Of a stretch of 64,000 nt of DNA, positions 51,330-61,572 are shown one piece after another. Source of the stretch: Dyella tabacisoli (GTDB lineage: Bacteria; Pseudomonadota; Gammaproteobacteria; Xanthomonadales; Rhodanobacteraceae); the NCBI RefSeq assembly GCF_003350925.1, contig NZ_KZ857173.1:124001-188000 (forward strand), in the 5' to 3' direction. Within the stretch, counting starts at the first letter, position 1. Every line of letters begins with the position of its first letter. The notes below the pieces were generated by a model. It had not been told where the DNA came from and searched no databases. It saw only the letters and a list, made by a program, of their open reading frames with translations. The position numbers and the translations under genes were made by a program.

Positions 51330-52256
51330 GTGGACAGCCTGAGTGGCTTCATCGTCTTTGTGCAGGTAGCCGAAACGCGCAGCTTTGTCGCCGCCGGCCG
51401 CCTGATGGGTGTGTCGGCATCGGCCGTGGGCAAAAGCGTGGCGCGTCTGGAAGAAAAGCTTGGCGTCCGGCTTTTTCATCGCAGTACCCGCAGCATCACC
51501 CTGACCGCGGAAGGCGTGCTGTTTTTGCAGCGCAGCCGACGCATCCTCGCCGAAATCGAAGCGGCCGAGCTGGAACTGTCACGCGCTACCGAAGCGCCCC
51601 GTGGCCGCCTGCGAGTGAGTTTGCCCCTGGTCAGTTCGCTGTTGCTGCCGGTGCTGGCCGATTTCATGCGGCAATACCCGGAGATCGAACTCGACCTGGA
51701 TTTCAGCGACCGATTGGTGGATGTCATCGAGGAAGGCTTCGATGCGGTCGTGCGCACCGGTGAGCCGAGCGACTCACGTTTGTCGGCGCGACGGCTCGGT
51801 TCGTTCCAAATGCTGCTGGCGGGAGCGCCGGATTATTTCGAGCGCTGCGGTACGCCTCAACGACCCGCTGACCTGGCCGGACATACCTGCCTGCACCTGC
51901 GCTTTCCGAACACCGGAAAGCTGGAGGTCTGGCCGTTACGCAGGGAACCTGGCGAACCCGACTTGCACCTGCCGACTTCACTGATCTGCAACAACATCGA
52001 GGCACGGTTGTGTTTTGCGCTGCGAGGGCTCGGCATCGCCTGCCTGCCGGACTTCGCCATCGGCGGCGCCCTCGCCGATGGTCGGCTGCGCACGGTGCTC
52101 GACGATTACGTCGAGCGCGTCGGCACCTTTCGCGTGCTGTGGCCCGCCAGCCGGCACCCATCACCCAAGCTGCGAGTATTTATCGACTTTCTTGGCGAAC
52201 GAGTATTCCCCGATGCCGGCTCTCAACGACCGAAGGTAATCTCTTTGCCTTCGTGA
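51330..52256 (+). CDS. LysR-family transcription regulator
   Basis: The protein has 308 residues. The start is GTG 51330; GGAA lies six bases upstream. The N-terminal winged helix (LSGFIVFVQVAETRSFVAAG, SASAVGKSVARLEEKLGVRLF) is followed by the effector domain (RGRLRVSLPLVSSLLLPVLADF, DLDFSDRLVDVIEEGFDAVVR). It probably controls the divergent MFS exporter and itself. Its 3' end overlaps the convergent zipA by 34 bp. Confidence 0.92.
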   Translation: MDSLSGFIVFVQVAETRSFVAAGRLMGVSASAVGKSVARLEEKLGVRLFHRSTRSITLTAEGVLFLQRSRRILAEIEAAELELSRATEAPRGRLRVSLPLVSSLLLPVLADFMRQYPEIELDLDFSDRLVDVIEEGFDAVVRTGEPSDSRLSARRLGSFQMLLAGAPDYFERCGTPQRPADLAGHTCLHLRFPNTGKLEVWPLRREPGEPDLHLPTSLICNNIEARLCFALRGLGIACLPDFAIGGALADGRLRTVLDDYVERVGTFRVLWPASRHPSPKLRVFIDFLGERVFPDAGSQRPKVISLPS

Positions 52257-53233
52257 TCGCGATCCCAGCCGCGAAGCTCGTCGCGGATATGGGCGATGCG
52301 CTGGCGTCCTAGCGCGTTGCGCTCTTCGTCCAGCACCTGACCATCGAGCAATTCGGCCAGCCGCTGTGCCGTGGGCAGCATCGCATCCCATGCATCCAGC
52401 GCCGGAATAGGCGCCGGCAAGGCCATGAAAAAACTCAAACCCGGCGTGCGCAAGGCATCGAGACGACCCAGATCGAAATTGCCCGGCTTAAGCATATTGG
52501 CCACGCTGAAAATCGGGCCAAGCTCGCGCTTGCCGTCGAGCAGGCGGTGGTAAATGCCCATATCGCCGAATTCGAGGCCGGCCTTTTCGGCCGCCACGAT
52601 CAGATCGGCACCATGGAACGAGCCGCCTTCGCGCGCCACGACGAATAACGTAATGATGCGCTCCACCGGCATTTGCGCCGGGCGGCGGCCGAGATCCGAG
52701 CGCGGCGGCAAGGCCGGCGCCGCCGGCGTGGGGGCCGGTGCGGCAGCAGCCGGCGGTGCATGATGCCGATCGCCGGCGGTTGCTTCGGGTTGCGACGGCG
52801 CGCGTAGTGCGTCGACGATCGAAGCTGCATGACCGGTCGGCTTGGGCAGGGATGTCGCCGCGGCGCGATCGCCGGCCAAGGTGGCGCCGAGGCGCTCCAG
52901 CTCTTCACGCAGCCCTACATCGAGTTCGCCTTGCTGCGGCTTGACCCGCGACAGTGGATCGTCATGCGCATCGCTCAACGCGTTGAACGAAAACTCATCG
53001 GCGGCCGCCGCGCTTTCACCTGCATCGCCCATCGTGGGTTCACGCCGCTCGCCGGTTTGCCCGGAAACAACACGCCGCTTGCCCTGCTCTTTCTTCGGTT
53101 GGCCGAGCAACCAGATCACCGCGAGCACGATCGCACCGACGATCAATAGCGGAATTCCGACGGCAGGGTTCCAGGCCAAAGCGAGCACGGACTGATGGAA
53201 TACAGATGGATCGGGCATCGATTGCATGGTCAT
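52223..53233 (-). CDS. zipA: Cell division protein ZipA
   Basis: The protein has 336 residues. ATG 53233 has GAGGAA eight bases upstream, inside the smc stop region. An N-terminal membrane anchor (VGIPLLIVGAIVLAVIWLLG) precedes a long Pro/Ala/charged linker (about 40-195). The C-terminal FtsZ-binding domain is RIITLFVVAREGGSFHGADLI, then GMGIYHRL-like DMGIYHRLLDGKRELGPIFSVANM. It tethers FtsZ to the membrane during division. It follows smc by 12 nt. In related genomes ligA usually comes next, but here the convergent lysR gene does. Confidence 0.9.
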   Translation of the reverse strand: MTMQSMPDPSVFHQSVLALAWNPAVGIPLLIVGAIVLAVIWLLGQPKKEQGKRRVVSGQTGERREPTMGDAGESAAAADEFSFNALSDAHDDPLSRVKPQQGELDVGLREELERLGATLAGDRAAATSLPKPTGHAASIVDALRAPSQPEATAGDRHHAPPAAAAPAPTPAAPALPPRSDLGRRPAQMPVERIITLFVVAREGGSFHGADLIVAAEKAGLEFGDMGIYHRLLDGKRELGPIFSVANMLKPGNFDLGRLDALRTPGLSFFMALPAPIPALDAWDAMLPTAQRLAELLDGQVLDEERNALGRQRIAHIRDELRGWDRDHEGKEITFGR

Positions 53234-53245
53234 GGTGTTGATTCC

Positions 53246-56200
53246 TCAGGCGGCGCCGGCGAGTTTAGCTGCTTCAGCAAGATCGACCTGTACCAAACGC
53301 GATACGCCCGGCTCACGCATGGTGACGCCGCACAACTGCGTCGCCGCCTCCATGGTGGCCTTGTTATGGCTGACGAAAATGAATTGCACCTTCTCGCTCA
53401 TCTCTTTCACCATGGCCGAGAAGCGTCCCACGTTGGCCTCGTCCAGGGGTGCGTCCACCTCGTCGAGCAGGCAGAACGGCGCCGGGTTAAGACCGAAAAT
53501 AGCGAACACCAAAGACACGGCAGTCAACGCTTTTTCGCCACCCGACAGCAAGGTGATGTTTGAAACGCGCTTGCCCGGTGGGCGCGCCATGATCGATACG
53601 CCGGTGTTGAGCAAGTCGTCGCCGGTGAGTTCGAGATAGGCATGGCCACCGCCGAACAGACGCGGAAACAGCTCCTGCACGCCGGCGTTGACCTTGTCGA
53701 AGGTCTCCTTGAACCGCTGGCGTGTCTCGCGGTCGATTTTCTTGATCGCGCCTTCCAGGGTTTCCATCGCATCGACCAGGTCGGTGAGCTGGCTGTCGAG
53801 GTAGGTTTTACGCTCGCTCTGCTCTGCGTGCTCTTGAATCGCGGCCAGATTGACCGGTTCCAGCCTGACGATTTTTTGCCCGATATCGGTCAATTGCTGG
53901 CGCCATTGCGCGGCATCGGCGTTCTCGGCCAGTTCGGCGAGCAACGGTTCCAGTTCAAGGCCGGAAGCGGTAATCGCATCGGCCAGTTGCTGCGCACGAA
54001 TATGCAGCGCCTGTGCCGCCAGGCGCTTCTCGGAAAGGCTTTCACGCAGGCCGTTTAGGCTTTGCTCGGTGCGCTGGCGCTCTTGCTCCAGGCGACGGAA
54101 TTCCGCATCGCAGTCTTCCAGCGCGCGGCGCGCTTCGACCAGTTGTTTGTCGACCAGCAAGCGCTGGTCAAGATAGGTCTGTCGCTCGGCTTCGAGTTCG
54201 GCGATGGGGTCGGAGCCGGCGGCGAGTTGTTCGGAGATTTCGTTGCGGCGCGCCTCGATCTGGCGGATTTGCGAATCCATGCGGGCCAGCGCTTGATCCA
54301 GCGAGGCCAGCGAGGAGCGTTTCGACTCCATGGCCAAGGCTAGCGAATGCGATTGGTCGGCGGCTTCGCGCGCATTCATGCGAGCTTCTTCGCGCGCTTC
54401 GAGTAGTGCGCGGCGCTCGTTCTCCAGTTCGCGGCGCTGATCTTCCAGATCGCCCATGTGGCCGACCGACTCATCCAATCGTGCCCGCGCTTCGCGTGTG
54501 TGGGTCTGTAGTTCGTCAAGCTGCGCGATCAAATCGGATAGCTCGCCGGCGACCTTCTCCGAGCGCGCCCGCGCGGTTTCGACTTTGCCGCGATGGCTTT
54601 GCAGTTGACCGGCCAATTCGGACTGACGACGATGCGCGTTATACAACTCGCGCTGGGCGTCGTCGCGCGCGCGTTCGACTTCAAATTTGCTGGTGCGCAA
54701 CTGATCGAGCTGCTCGCTCAACGCTTCGAGACGGGCTTCCAGCGTGGTGACTTGTTCGGCCAGCGTGCGAATTTCGCGCTCACGCGCCAGCACACCGACC
54801 TGATTGCCTTGCGCGCGACGCACCCGCGCCCAGCCTGGGCCAAGCCATTCGCCGCCACGCGTCATCACCGATTGATACGGCGCTAACGCTGACAACGAGG
54901 TGACGCGCTGATGTGCCTGGTCCAACGTCTCGGCGGTAAGCACATGGCCGAGAATAGCCATCGCAGCAGCTGGTCCACGCACGTGGGCGGCCAAAGTGCC
55001 GGCGGTGTTGACGCCACCGTCGGCAGCATCGACCAAGGCGATGTCGGCATTCTCCACGCCGCTGAATTCGCTGGCCAGGGTATGCGCGCCATCGACCAGC
55101 ACGCTATCGAGAAAACCGATCAAAGCGGTTTCGACCGCGGTTTCCCAGCCGGCTTCCACTTGCAGCGCTTCGCCAAGACGGCGTGATTTGTTCAACCCGA
55201 GACGGGCCAGCCAGCTACTGGCGGCGCTTTCGTCCTGACCGAGTGCGGCATGCTGCAACGCTTCCAGCGAGGCTTGTCGGCCACGCGCGGTTTGCAGTTG
55301 CTGGCGCGCCTCGTTCATGGCGGACTGCACGTGGCGCTCTTCGTCGAGTACTTTTTCGTGGCCGGCCTTGTGCTGATCGAGCAGGCCACCCAGGGACTCC
55401 ACCCGTTCGCGCTGGGTATCGTGCTCGGTATGCAATTGTTCGGCGGCAGCATCCAGGGCGGCGACATCGGTGGCCTTCTGTTCGGCGTCGAGCGCTTCGC
55501 GCCGCCGCGACAGATCCATCGCCTGGCGATCGAGATAATTGAGCTTGGTGCGCTCCACTTCGGCCGCACGGCTGGATTCGCCGGCAGTGCGCGTATAGGT
55601 ATCCCAGCGCTGCTGCCAATCGGCCAGCTTGGTCTCGGTATCGCGCTGCGCCTCGGCGGTGTCGTCCTGCATTTGCTGCAAGGCTTCGAGTTTCGGCTCG
55701 CCTTCGGCCAAGGCCATGCGCAGCGTTTCGATTTGCTCGCGATCGGTGGCGATATGCGCGGCCAACTCGGCGTGTTCGCGCTCGGCTTCGCCGTGTGCGC
55801 GCTGCAGACGGTCCGCCGTTTCGCGGTTGTAGCGCACCTGTTGTTCGACTCGGGCAATTTCAGCGCCGACCTTGTATACCTCGCCCTGCACGGCGTTCAG
55901 ATGTTCGCTGGCGCCGGTGTGACGTTCGCGCACGCTTTCCAGTTGCGCCTCGACATGGCGCTGTTCGGCCAGCCGTTTTTCGATTTCGGTCTCGGCGGCG
56001 GACAGGCCTTCGCCTTCGCCGTCATGCTGGCTTTTCAGGCCTCGGTATTCCAGCGCGCGCAGTTCGGCTTCTTTGCGCGTCTGCTCTTCTTTCAAGGCTT
56101 TCCAGCGCTCGGCGGCACGAGCCTGACGATTCAAATGTTCGAGCTGTTTGTCGACCTCGTCGCGCACGTCGCGCACGCGGTCGAGATTTTCACGGGTAGC

Positions 56201-56755
56201 CTTGATGCGACTCTCGGTTTCCTTGCGCCGCTCCTTGTATTTGGAGATGCCGGCGGCCTCTTCCAGATGCGTGCGCAGCTCTTCGGGATGCGCCTCGATG
56301 ATCTGGCTTATCATGCCCTGCTCGATAATCGAGTAGCTGCGCGGCCCCAGGCCGGTACCGAGGAACAGGTCGGTGATATCGCGACGGCGGCAACGTGCGC
56401 CATTGAGGAAATAAGCCGATTGGCCGTCGCGAGTCACCTGACGCTTCACCGAGATCTCGGCGTACTGGTTGTACTCGCCCTGGATGGAACCATCGCTGTT
56501 GTCGAAGATCAGCTCGACCGTCGCCTGCCCCACCGGCTTGCGCGAGTTGGAGCCCGAAAAAATGACATCGGTCAACGAGTCGCCGCGCAGTCGACTGGCC
56601 GCACTCTCGCCCATCACCCAACGAATGGCATCGATGATATTGGACTTGCCGCAGCCATTGGGCCCGACCACGCCGATCATATTGGTCGGCAAATGCAGGG
56701 TGGTCGGATCGACAAAAGACTTGAAGCCGGCGAGTTTGATCGTAGTCAGGCGCAT
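53246..56755 (-). CDS. smc: Chromosome segregation ATPase SMC
   Basis: The protein has 1,169 residues, the normal length. Walker A GPNGCGKSNIIDAIRWVMGE (from residue 31), two long coiled coils rich in Glu, Arg and Gln, a hinge near 500-660 (WETAVETALIGFLDSVLVDG), the ABC signature LSGGEKALTAVSLVFAIF and Walker B FCLLDEVDAPLDEANVGRF are all present. It dimerises and, with ScpA/B, compacts and separates chromosomes. The 146-nt AT-rich gap upstream (56756-56901) probably carries its promoter. Confidence 0.97.
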   Translation of the reverse strand: MRLTTIKLAGFKSFVDPTTLHLPTNMIGVVGPNGCGKSNIIDAIRWVMGESAASRLRGDSLTDVIFSGSNSRKPVGQATVELIFDNSDGSIQGEYNQYAEISVKRQVTRDGQSAYFLNGARCRRRDITDLFLGTGLGPRSYSIIEQGMISQIIEAHPEELRTHLEEAAGISKYKERRKETESRIKATRENLDRVRDVRDEVDKQLEHLNRQARAAERWKALKEEQTRKEAELRALEYRGLKSQHDGEGEGLSAAETEIEKRLAEQRHVEAQLESVRERHTGASEHLNAVQGEVYKVGAEIARVEQQVRYNRETADRLQRAHGEAEREHAELAAHIATDREQIETLRMALAEGEPKLEALQQMQDDTAEAQRDTETKLADWQQRWDTYTRTAGESSRAAEVERTKLNYLDRQAMDLSRRREALDAEQKATDVAALDAAAEQLHTEHDTQRERVESLGGLLDQHKAGHEKVLDEERHVQSAMNEARQQLQTARGRQASLEALQHAALGQDESAASSWLARLGLNKSRRLGEALQVEAGWETAVETALIGFLDSVLVDGAHTLASEFSGVENADIALVDAADGGVNTAGTLAAHVRGPAAAMAILGHVLTAETLDQAHQRVTSLSALAPYQSVMTRGGEWLGPGWARVRRAQGNQVGVLAREREIRTLAEQVTTLEARLEALSEQLDQLRTSKFEVERARDDAQRELYNAHRRQSELAGQLQSHRGKVETARARSEKVAGELSDLIAQLDELQTHTREARARLDESVGHMGDLEDQRRELENERRALLEAREEARMNAREAADQSHSLALAMESKRSSLASLDQALARMDSQIRQIEARRNEISEQLAAGSDPIAELEAERQTYLDQRLLVDKQLVEARRALEDCDAEFRRLEQERQRTEQSLNGLRESLSEKRLAAQALHIRAQQLADAITASGLELEPLLAELAENADAAQWRQQLTDIGQKIVRLEPVNLAAIQEHAEQSERKTYLDSQLTDLVDAMETLEGAIKKIDRETRQRFKETFDKVNAGVQELFPRLFGGGHAYLELTGDDLLNTGVSIMARPPGKRVSNITLLSGGEKALTAVSLVFAIFGLNPAPFCLLDEVDAPLDEANVGRFSAMVKEMSEKVQFIFVSHNKATMEAATQLCGVTMREPGVSRLVQVDLAEAAKLAGAA

Positions 56756-56901
56756 GCGGTCATCAACAGTGAATCTTCATAGAGGGTGCCCAAGAAGGCA
56801 GGCGACAAGGCACTGTGCCAAACACAGGCCCATGTCGCAATGCGGTCATAAAATAGATATGACATGAGAAAAGTTACTCATATCATTGATAAATAGTGAT
56901 T

Positions 56902-57165
56902 TTATTGTTCAGGCGCTTGTGCGTCGATGGACAACGCATGGATACCATTGTCCATCAGCCCGTCCAGCGCCGCATAAATCAGACGGTGCCGCTTGAGCGG
57001 CAACTGCCCGGCAAAGGCCGCGCTAATGATATGCACGTGGTAATGCCCCTTGCCCGCATTGGCATGAGTGGCGTGCTTGTAGCCCTCATCAAGCACCTCC
57101 AGCTCAACCGGCGCCAACGCCTGCAGCAGGCGTTGGCGGATCTGCTCGACCATCTCGACGCTCAT
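56902..57165 (-). CDS. bolA: BolA-family protein
   Basis: The protein has 87 residues. ATG 57165 overlaps the YciI-like stop (ATGA). The class-II KH-like fold is visible: [62 protein letters not shown]. The conserved His residues in GHYHVHI may take part in Fe-S coordination with a monothiol glutaredoxin, as known for BolA proteins. Confidence 0.92.
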   Translation of the reverse strand: MSVEMVEQIRQRLLQALAPVELEVLDEGYKHATHANAGKGHYHVHIISAAFAGQLPLKRHRLIYAALDGLMDNGIHALSIDAQAPEQ

Positions 57166-57467
57166 GCCGCCGGCAGCACTTTGCGGAACGGCTTGATGCT
57201 GACCTGCTGGTAAACCCCGGCAGCCACATAGGGATCGGCCTTGGCCCAGGTTTCGGCATCGGCTTGGGAGGGAAATTCGGCCACGATCAGGCTGCCGGTA
57301 AAGCCGGCCGGACCGGGATTCTCCGATTCGATCGCCGGAAACGGCCCGGCCAGCAACATGCGGCCCTCGTTTTGTAGCTGATCCAGGCGGGCAAGATGCG
57401 CCGGACGTGCAGCCATACGCTTTTCAAGCGACTCGGCCACGTCCTGGGCAATGATGGCAAACCACAT
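57162..57467 (-). CDS. YciI-family protein
   Basis: The protein has 101 residues. I start at ATG 57467 ([10 protein letters not shown]), preceded by GGAG at seven bases; a start 21 nt upstream adds residues that are not in the family. The sequence has [23 protein letters not shown] and [22 protein letters not shown], the dimeric alpha+beta barrel of the YCII group, with the His-Asp pair (H in RPAHL, D in ADPY) thought to be the active site. It is coupled to bolA. Confidence 0.9.
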   Translation of the reverse strand: MWFAIIAQDVAESLEKRMAARPAHLARLDQLQNEGRMLLAGPFPAIESENPGPAGFTGSLIVAEFPSQADAETWAKADPYVAAGVYQQVSIKPFRKVLPAA

Positions 57468-57542
57468 AAGCAGACTCCACGCAGGCAAAGCGCGATTTTA
57501 ACTGACTGCGCCCTACTTGCTCGATCAATCTATTCAATAGGT

Positions 57543-57980
57543 CTATTCAATAGATTGAAAGTCGCCATCGGCTGGGTCCAAGGCGTCCGTGGTCAATTTG
57601 CCATGGGAGCGGTCGACCTTGAACGAGAACAGCCGCGGCGAGGTACTCGGGTCGCCGCCACATGGCTGAGTGTGGTTTTCGTGCACATCCACGCTGTAAC
57701 TGGTGGCGCCATCCTCTTCGACCATAAAGGAGAGGCACTCGCTGCGCAGGCTGGTCAAGTGATGCCGCTGCACTGCATCGCCGACGCGCTTGATCGCTGC
57801 ATCCTCGTTGCTCACGAGCAAGGCGGTGTCAGCGACCACCGGGGATGGCGCCGAGGCTGCTGGCGAAGCGGCGTTCGTACCGGCTGAGGCTGGCTTGCCT
57901 TGCGGCGTGCTCGGTGAACACGCGGCCAAGGTAAACGCGAAAAGTCCCACCCACAACAATCGTTGCCTGGCGCCAGACAT
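57543..57980 (-). CDS. Lipoprotein of unknown function
   Basis: The protein has 145 residues. The gene directly follows lysS; I take ATG 57980, while a GTG at 57986 is possible. The signal (LLWVGLFAFTLAAC) has lipobox LAAC. After an Ala/Pro/Ser linker, the folded part (DAAIKRVGDAVQRHHLTSLR, then EDGATSYSVDVHENHTQPCG) carries two cysteines. No motif is familiar. A short direct repeat (GTCTATTCAATAG) follows the stop region at 57529-57556. Confidence 0.75.
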   Translation of the reverse strand: MSGARQRLLWVGLFAFTLAACSPSTPQGKPASAGTNAASPAASAPSPVVADTALLVSNEDAAIKRVGDAVQRHHLTSLRSECLSFMVEEDGATSYSVDVHENHTQPCGGDPSTSPRLFSFKVDRSHGKLTTDALDPADGDFQSIE

Positions 57981-57986
57981 CGGCAC

Positions 57987-59531
57987 TCAGGCTTCCGGCC
58001 GCATGTAGGGGAACAGCAGCACGTCGCGGATCGAGGCCGAGTTCGTCAGCAGCATCACCAGACGGTCGATGCCGATGCCCAGACCACCGGTGGGCGGCAG
58101 GCCCACTTCCAGCGCGCGGATGTAGTCGGCATCGAAATGCATGGCCTCGTCATCGCCCGAGTCCTTGGCATCGACCTGGGCCTGGAAACGTGCCGCCTGG
58201 TCTTCGGAGTCGTTCAACTCGGAGAAACCGTTGGCGAGCTCCTTGCCGTTGACGAACAACTCGAAACGGTCGGTGATGCCCTTGTCGGTATCGCTTTCGC
58301 GCGCCAGCGGCGACACCTCGACCGGATGATCGGTAATAAAGGTGGGCTGGATCAGTGTGTGCTCGACAGTGCGCTCGAAGATTTCCAGCAACAGTTTGCC
58401 CCAGCCGAAACCGGGCTTGACCTGTGCGCCGAGGCGCTTGGCATGGGCGGCCATCGCCTCGCGATCGCGCAGCTCTTCGCGGCGAATCTCCGGGTTGTGC
58501 TCCAGCACGGCATCTTCCATGCGCCAGCGACGGAAGGCCGGACCGACGTCGATCGCGACGCCATCCCAGGTCAGCTCGGTGGTGTGAAGCACATGCTGGG
58601 CTGCCTCGCGAATCACGGCCTCGGTAAGGTCCATGATTTCGTGATAGGTGGCGTAGGCCTGGTACAGCTCCAGCATGGTGAATTCGGGATTGTGCCGGGT
58701 AGACACGCCCTCGTTGCGGAAATTGCGATTGATCTCGTATACGCGATCGAAGCCGCCCACGACCAGGCGCTTGAGATAAAGCTCGGGCGCCACGCGCAGA
58801 TACAGGTCGAGATCCAGCGCGTTGTGATGGGTGACGAAGGGACGCGCGGCGGCCCCGCCTGGGATGAGGTGCATCATCGGCGTTTCCACTTCCATAAAAC
58901 GGCGCGGCGCGGCCTCCAGCCATTGGCGCATAAAGCCGATGATCTTCGAGCGCTTGGCAAAGGTGCTGCGCGCCTCTTCGGTGACGATCAGGTCGACATA
59001 GCGCTGGCGATAGCGCTGCTCGACGTCGGCCAGGCCATGCCGCTTGTCCGGCAGCGGGCGCAGGCTCTTGGTCAGCAAGCGCAGTGTGTCCACCTTCACC
59101 GAAAGCTCGCCCGTCTTGGTGCGCATCAGCACGCCCTCGGCGCCCACAATGTCGCCCAGGTCCCAGCCCTTGAATGCCTTATAGCTTTCCTCGCCCACCG
59201 TACCTTGGTGGATGAATAGCTGGATGCGGCCGCTGACGTCCTGCATCTGCACAAAGCCGACTTTGCCCTGGTCGCGCTTGAGCATCATGCGGCCGGCTAC
59301 TTTGACCCGGCGCGCCAATCCCTCGATGGATTCGGACGTGTGGACGTCCTTATTGTCGAACTCGTCCTGCAAATCGCCCGCAAAAGCGTCGATTTTGAAA
59401 TCATTCGGGAACGCGATGCCTTGCTCACGCAGGGCATTGAGTTTTTCGCGACGCTCGGCAATGAGACGGTTTTCGTCTTGCACCGTCGATTCGGCGGTGG
59501 CGTCGATTGGCGTTGCGTTGTCGCTATTCAT
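57987..59531 (-). CDS. lysS: Lysyl-tRNA synthetase, class II
   Basis: The protein has 514 residues. The N-terminal OB fold ([21 protein letters not shown]) precedes the class II core: motif 1 ([15 protein letters not shown]), motif 2 ([22 protein letters not shown]) and motif 3 ([13 protein letters not shown]). It attaches lysine to its tRNA. A longer acidic N-terminal tail precedes the OB fold. It lies 73 nt after prfB, the order typical for proteobacteria. Confidence 0.97.
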   Translation of the reverse strand: MNSDNATPIDATAESTVQDENRLIAERREKLNALREQGIAFPNDFKIDAFAGDLQDEFDNKDVHTSESIEGLARRVKVAGRMMLKRDQGKVGFVQMQDVSGRIQLFIHQGTVGEESYKAFKGWDLGDIVGAEGVLMRTKTGELSVKVDTLRLLTKSLRPLPDKRHGLADVEQRYRQRYVDLIVTEEARSTFAKRSKIIGFMRQWLEAAPRRFMEVETPMMHLIPGGAAARPFVTHHNALDLDLYLRVAPELYLKRLVVGGFDRVYEINRNFRNEGVSTRHNPEFTMLELYQAYATYHEIMDLTEAVIREAAQHVLHTTELTWDGVAIDVGPAFRRWRMEDAVLEHNPEIRREELRDREAMAAHAKRLGAQVKPGFGWGKLLLEIFERTVEHTLIQPTFITDHPVEVSPLARESDTDKGITDRFELFVNGKELANGFSELNDSEDQAARFQAQVDAKDSGDDEAMHFDADYIRALEVGLPPTGGLGIGIDRLVMLLTNSASIRDVLLFPYMRPEA

Positions 59532-59562
59532 GCGGATTCCCGGAAAACTTTGTAGAGAGTTT

Positions 59563-59589
59563 CGCGGCAGCGGCCAAGCGGCTGCCGCG
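59563..59589 (-). terminator. Hairpin between prfB and lysS
   Basis: CGCGGCAGC pairs with GCTGCCGCG across nine bases. It lies 15 nt after the prfB stop on the - strand. Without a T run it may act as an attenuator rather than a full stop. Confidence 0.45.
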
Positions 59590-59604
59590 TTATTGCGCCG
59601 TGTT

Positions 59605-60730
59605 CTATGCGTCGAGCCGTTTGGCGCCGGCTTCGAGGCCGGATTTCAGGCTGGCCTCGACGAATTCATCAAGATCGCCATCCAGCACCTTTTGTGTGTC
59701 CGTACGCTCGATACCCGTGCGCAGATCTTTGATCCGGCTCTGGTCGAGCACGTAGTTGCGGATCTGGCTACCCCAGCCGATATCCGACTTGGTCGCTTCC
59801 AGCGCATCCTTTTCGGCGTTGCGCTTTTGCACTTCCAGCTCGTACAGCTTGGCGGCCAGCATCTTCATGGCGCGGTCGCGGTTGGCATGCTGGCTGCGTT
59901 CGGTCTGGCAGGCCACCACGGTATTGGTCGGAATATGCGTGATACGCACGGCCGACTCGGTTTTGTTGACGTGCTGACCACCGGCGCCGGAGGAGCGATA
60001 CACGTCGGTGCGGAGATCGGCCGGATTGATATCGATGTCGATATCGTCGTCGACTTCGGGCGACACGAACACCGAGGTGAAGCTGGTGTGGCGGCGATTG
60101 TCCGAATCGAACGGACTTTTGCGCACCAGGCGATGCACGCCGATTTCGGTTTTCAGCCAGCCGTAGGCGTAATCGCCCTGCACACTGAAAGTAGCCGATT
60201 TGATGCCGGCCACGTCGCCGCCGCTGACTTCCAGCAGCTCGGTTTTCCAACCGCGCGATTCGCACCAGCGCAGGTACATGCGCAGCAGCATTTCGGCCCA
60301 GTCCTGCGCCTCGGTGCCGCCGGCACCGGCCTGGATATCGACGAAGGCGTTGTTGGCGTCCATCTGGCCGGAGAACATGCGCTGGAATTCCAGCTTGCTC
60401 ACTTGCGCGTCGAGCTTGGCCAAATCGGCGATGACCGCGTTGGCGGTCTCTTCGTCATTGTCGGCGGCAGCCATTTCGATCAGGTCGGCGGAATCGGTCA
60501 ACCCTGCGGTGAGGGTGTCGATGCCGTTGACGATGGTGTCCAGGCGGGCGCGTTCGCGGCCCAGTTCCTGTGCGCGCTGCGGGTCGTCCCATACATTGGG
60601 ATTTTCCAGTTCGCGGCTTACTTCTTCCAGGCGCTCGCGCTTGGTGGCGTAGTCAAAGATACCCCCTAAGCGACTCGACACGGCCTTTGAGGTCCGCGAT
60701 CTGCGCGAGGATCGGATTGGTTTCGATCAT
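59605..60730 (-). CDS. prfB: Peptide chain release factor 2, with programmed +1 frameshift
   Basis: The product has 374 residues in two frames. ATG 60730 ([18 protein letters not shown]) runs 25 codons to an in-frame TGA at 60653-60655; a +1 shift at CTT-TGA gives the rest. The main frame has the SPF anticodon-like motif ([16 protein letters not shown]) for reading UGA/UAA and GGQ ([20 protein letters not shown]) for peptide release. The shift is autoregulatory: low RF2 favours bypass of the TGA. Starting the gene only at an internal codon (60681) would lose its N-terminal helix. Confidence 0.95.
60652..60670 (-). other. RF2 programmed frameshift site
   Basis: The transcribed strand reads CTTAGGGGGTATCTTTGAC: an internal Shine-Dalgarno (AGGGGG), then TAT, the slippery CTT and stop TGA followed by C, the same arrangement as in E. 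coli prfB. Confidence 0.95.
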
Positions 60731-60924
60731 GGTGGTGTGCTGGCCTTGAGAGGGCGGCGTCAGATGACGCTGCCAAAGAGCGGGAATGTTAGCAAAGCGT
60801 GCTTGATGGCGCATGCCGCCGACCCCAGCCGGCCGTTGCCGGGGCCTGGCAGCCACCGGCCGATCCACAAACAGCGGCAAAAAACGCATGAATGAACGGC
60901 AACAGCACAGCAGGCGCTACCGCT

Positions 60925-61545
60925 TCAAGCGGTAAAAAGGCTTTGCATCAGCCCGCGCAGTGCGCTTTTCAGTGTCGTCCGTTTCAGCCCCGCCTCCAGA
61001 ATGGCGCGGGCGAACAAGCCGTCGATCATAATGTGCAGCAATAAGGCTCGCTGCCTGACCTGCGCGGGGGAAAGCTCGATACCTTGGTCAAGCGCCCTAT
61101 CGTGTATCCATTCGCTAAAGATCTCGCGATACGCCTCGTCGGCACGCTGCATCGCCTCGGCAATCGCCGGAACGCGGGTGGCCTCGGCAATGATTTCATG
61201 AGCCAGGGCCACATTCACGGTATCGCCGGCGGCACGGGCCCTGCGCCATGGCGCAAAGGCATCCAGGATGCCATCCAGCAACTCGCCGGAGCTGCCGATT
61301 TCATGAAAGGCGATGCGAGTTTCTTCCACCTCCTGCTCGATCAGCGCCTGCACGATGTCGCTTTTGCTCTCGAAGTATCGGTAGATCAGGCCAACGCTCA
61401 TCCCGGCCGTTTTGGCAACGGTGGCCATGCTGGCCGCGTGAATGCCTTCGGCGGTGAAGCTTTTCGCTGCGGCGTCCAGAATGCGCGCGCGCTGAACTTG
61501 CGAACGCGCGATGGCTTTGGGTGTCTTGCGCGGCAATTGATTCAT
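60925..61545 (-). CDS. TetR-family repressor
   Basis: The protein has 206 residues. ATG 61545 has GGAG eight bases upstream; a start at 61563 is possible. The N-terminal helix-turn-helix (RARILDAAAKSFTAEGIHAASMATVAKTAGMSVGLIYRYFESK) is classical. The C-terminal ligand domain (LDGILDAFAPWRRARAAGDT, LLLHIMIDGLFARAIL) is variable. It lies 27 nt after the RND pump gene on the same strand and probably represses that pump. Confidence 0.92.
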   Translation of the reverse strand: MNQLPRKTPKAIARSQVQRARILDAAAKSFTAEGIHAASMATVAKTAGMSVGLIYRYFESKSDIVQALIEQEVEETRIAFHEIGSSGELLDGILDAFAPWRRARAAGDTVNVALAHEIIAEATRVPAIAEAMQRADEAYREIFSEWIHDRALDQGIELSPAQVRQRALLLHIMIDGLFARAILEAGLKRTTLKSALRGLMQSLFTA

Positions 61546-61572
61546 GACCTGCACTCCATGCATGGTGAAAAC

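Noticed and set aside
56896-57213. Open frame on the + strand opposite bolA
   Set aside because: bolA is recognised with confidence on the - strand and the opposite frame has no features.
60653-60655. prfB as a pseudogene because of an in-frame TGA
   Set aside because: The surrounding bases form the known programmed frameshift site.
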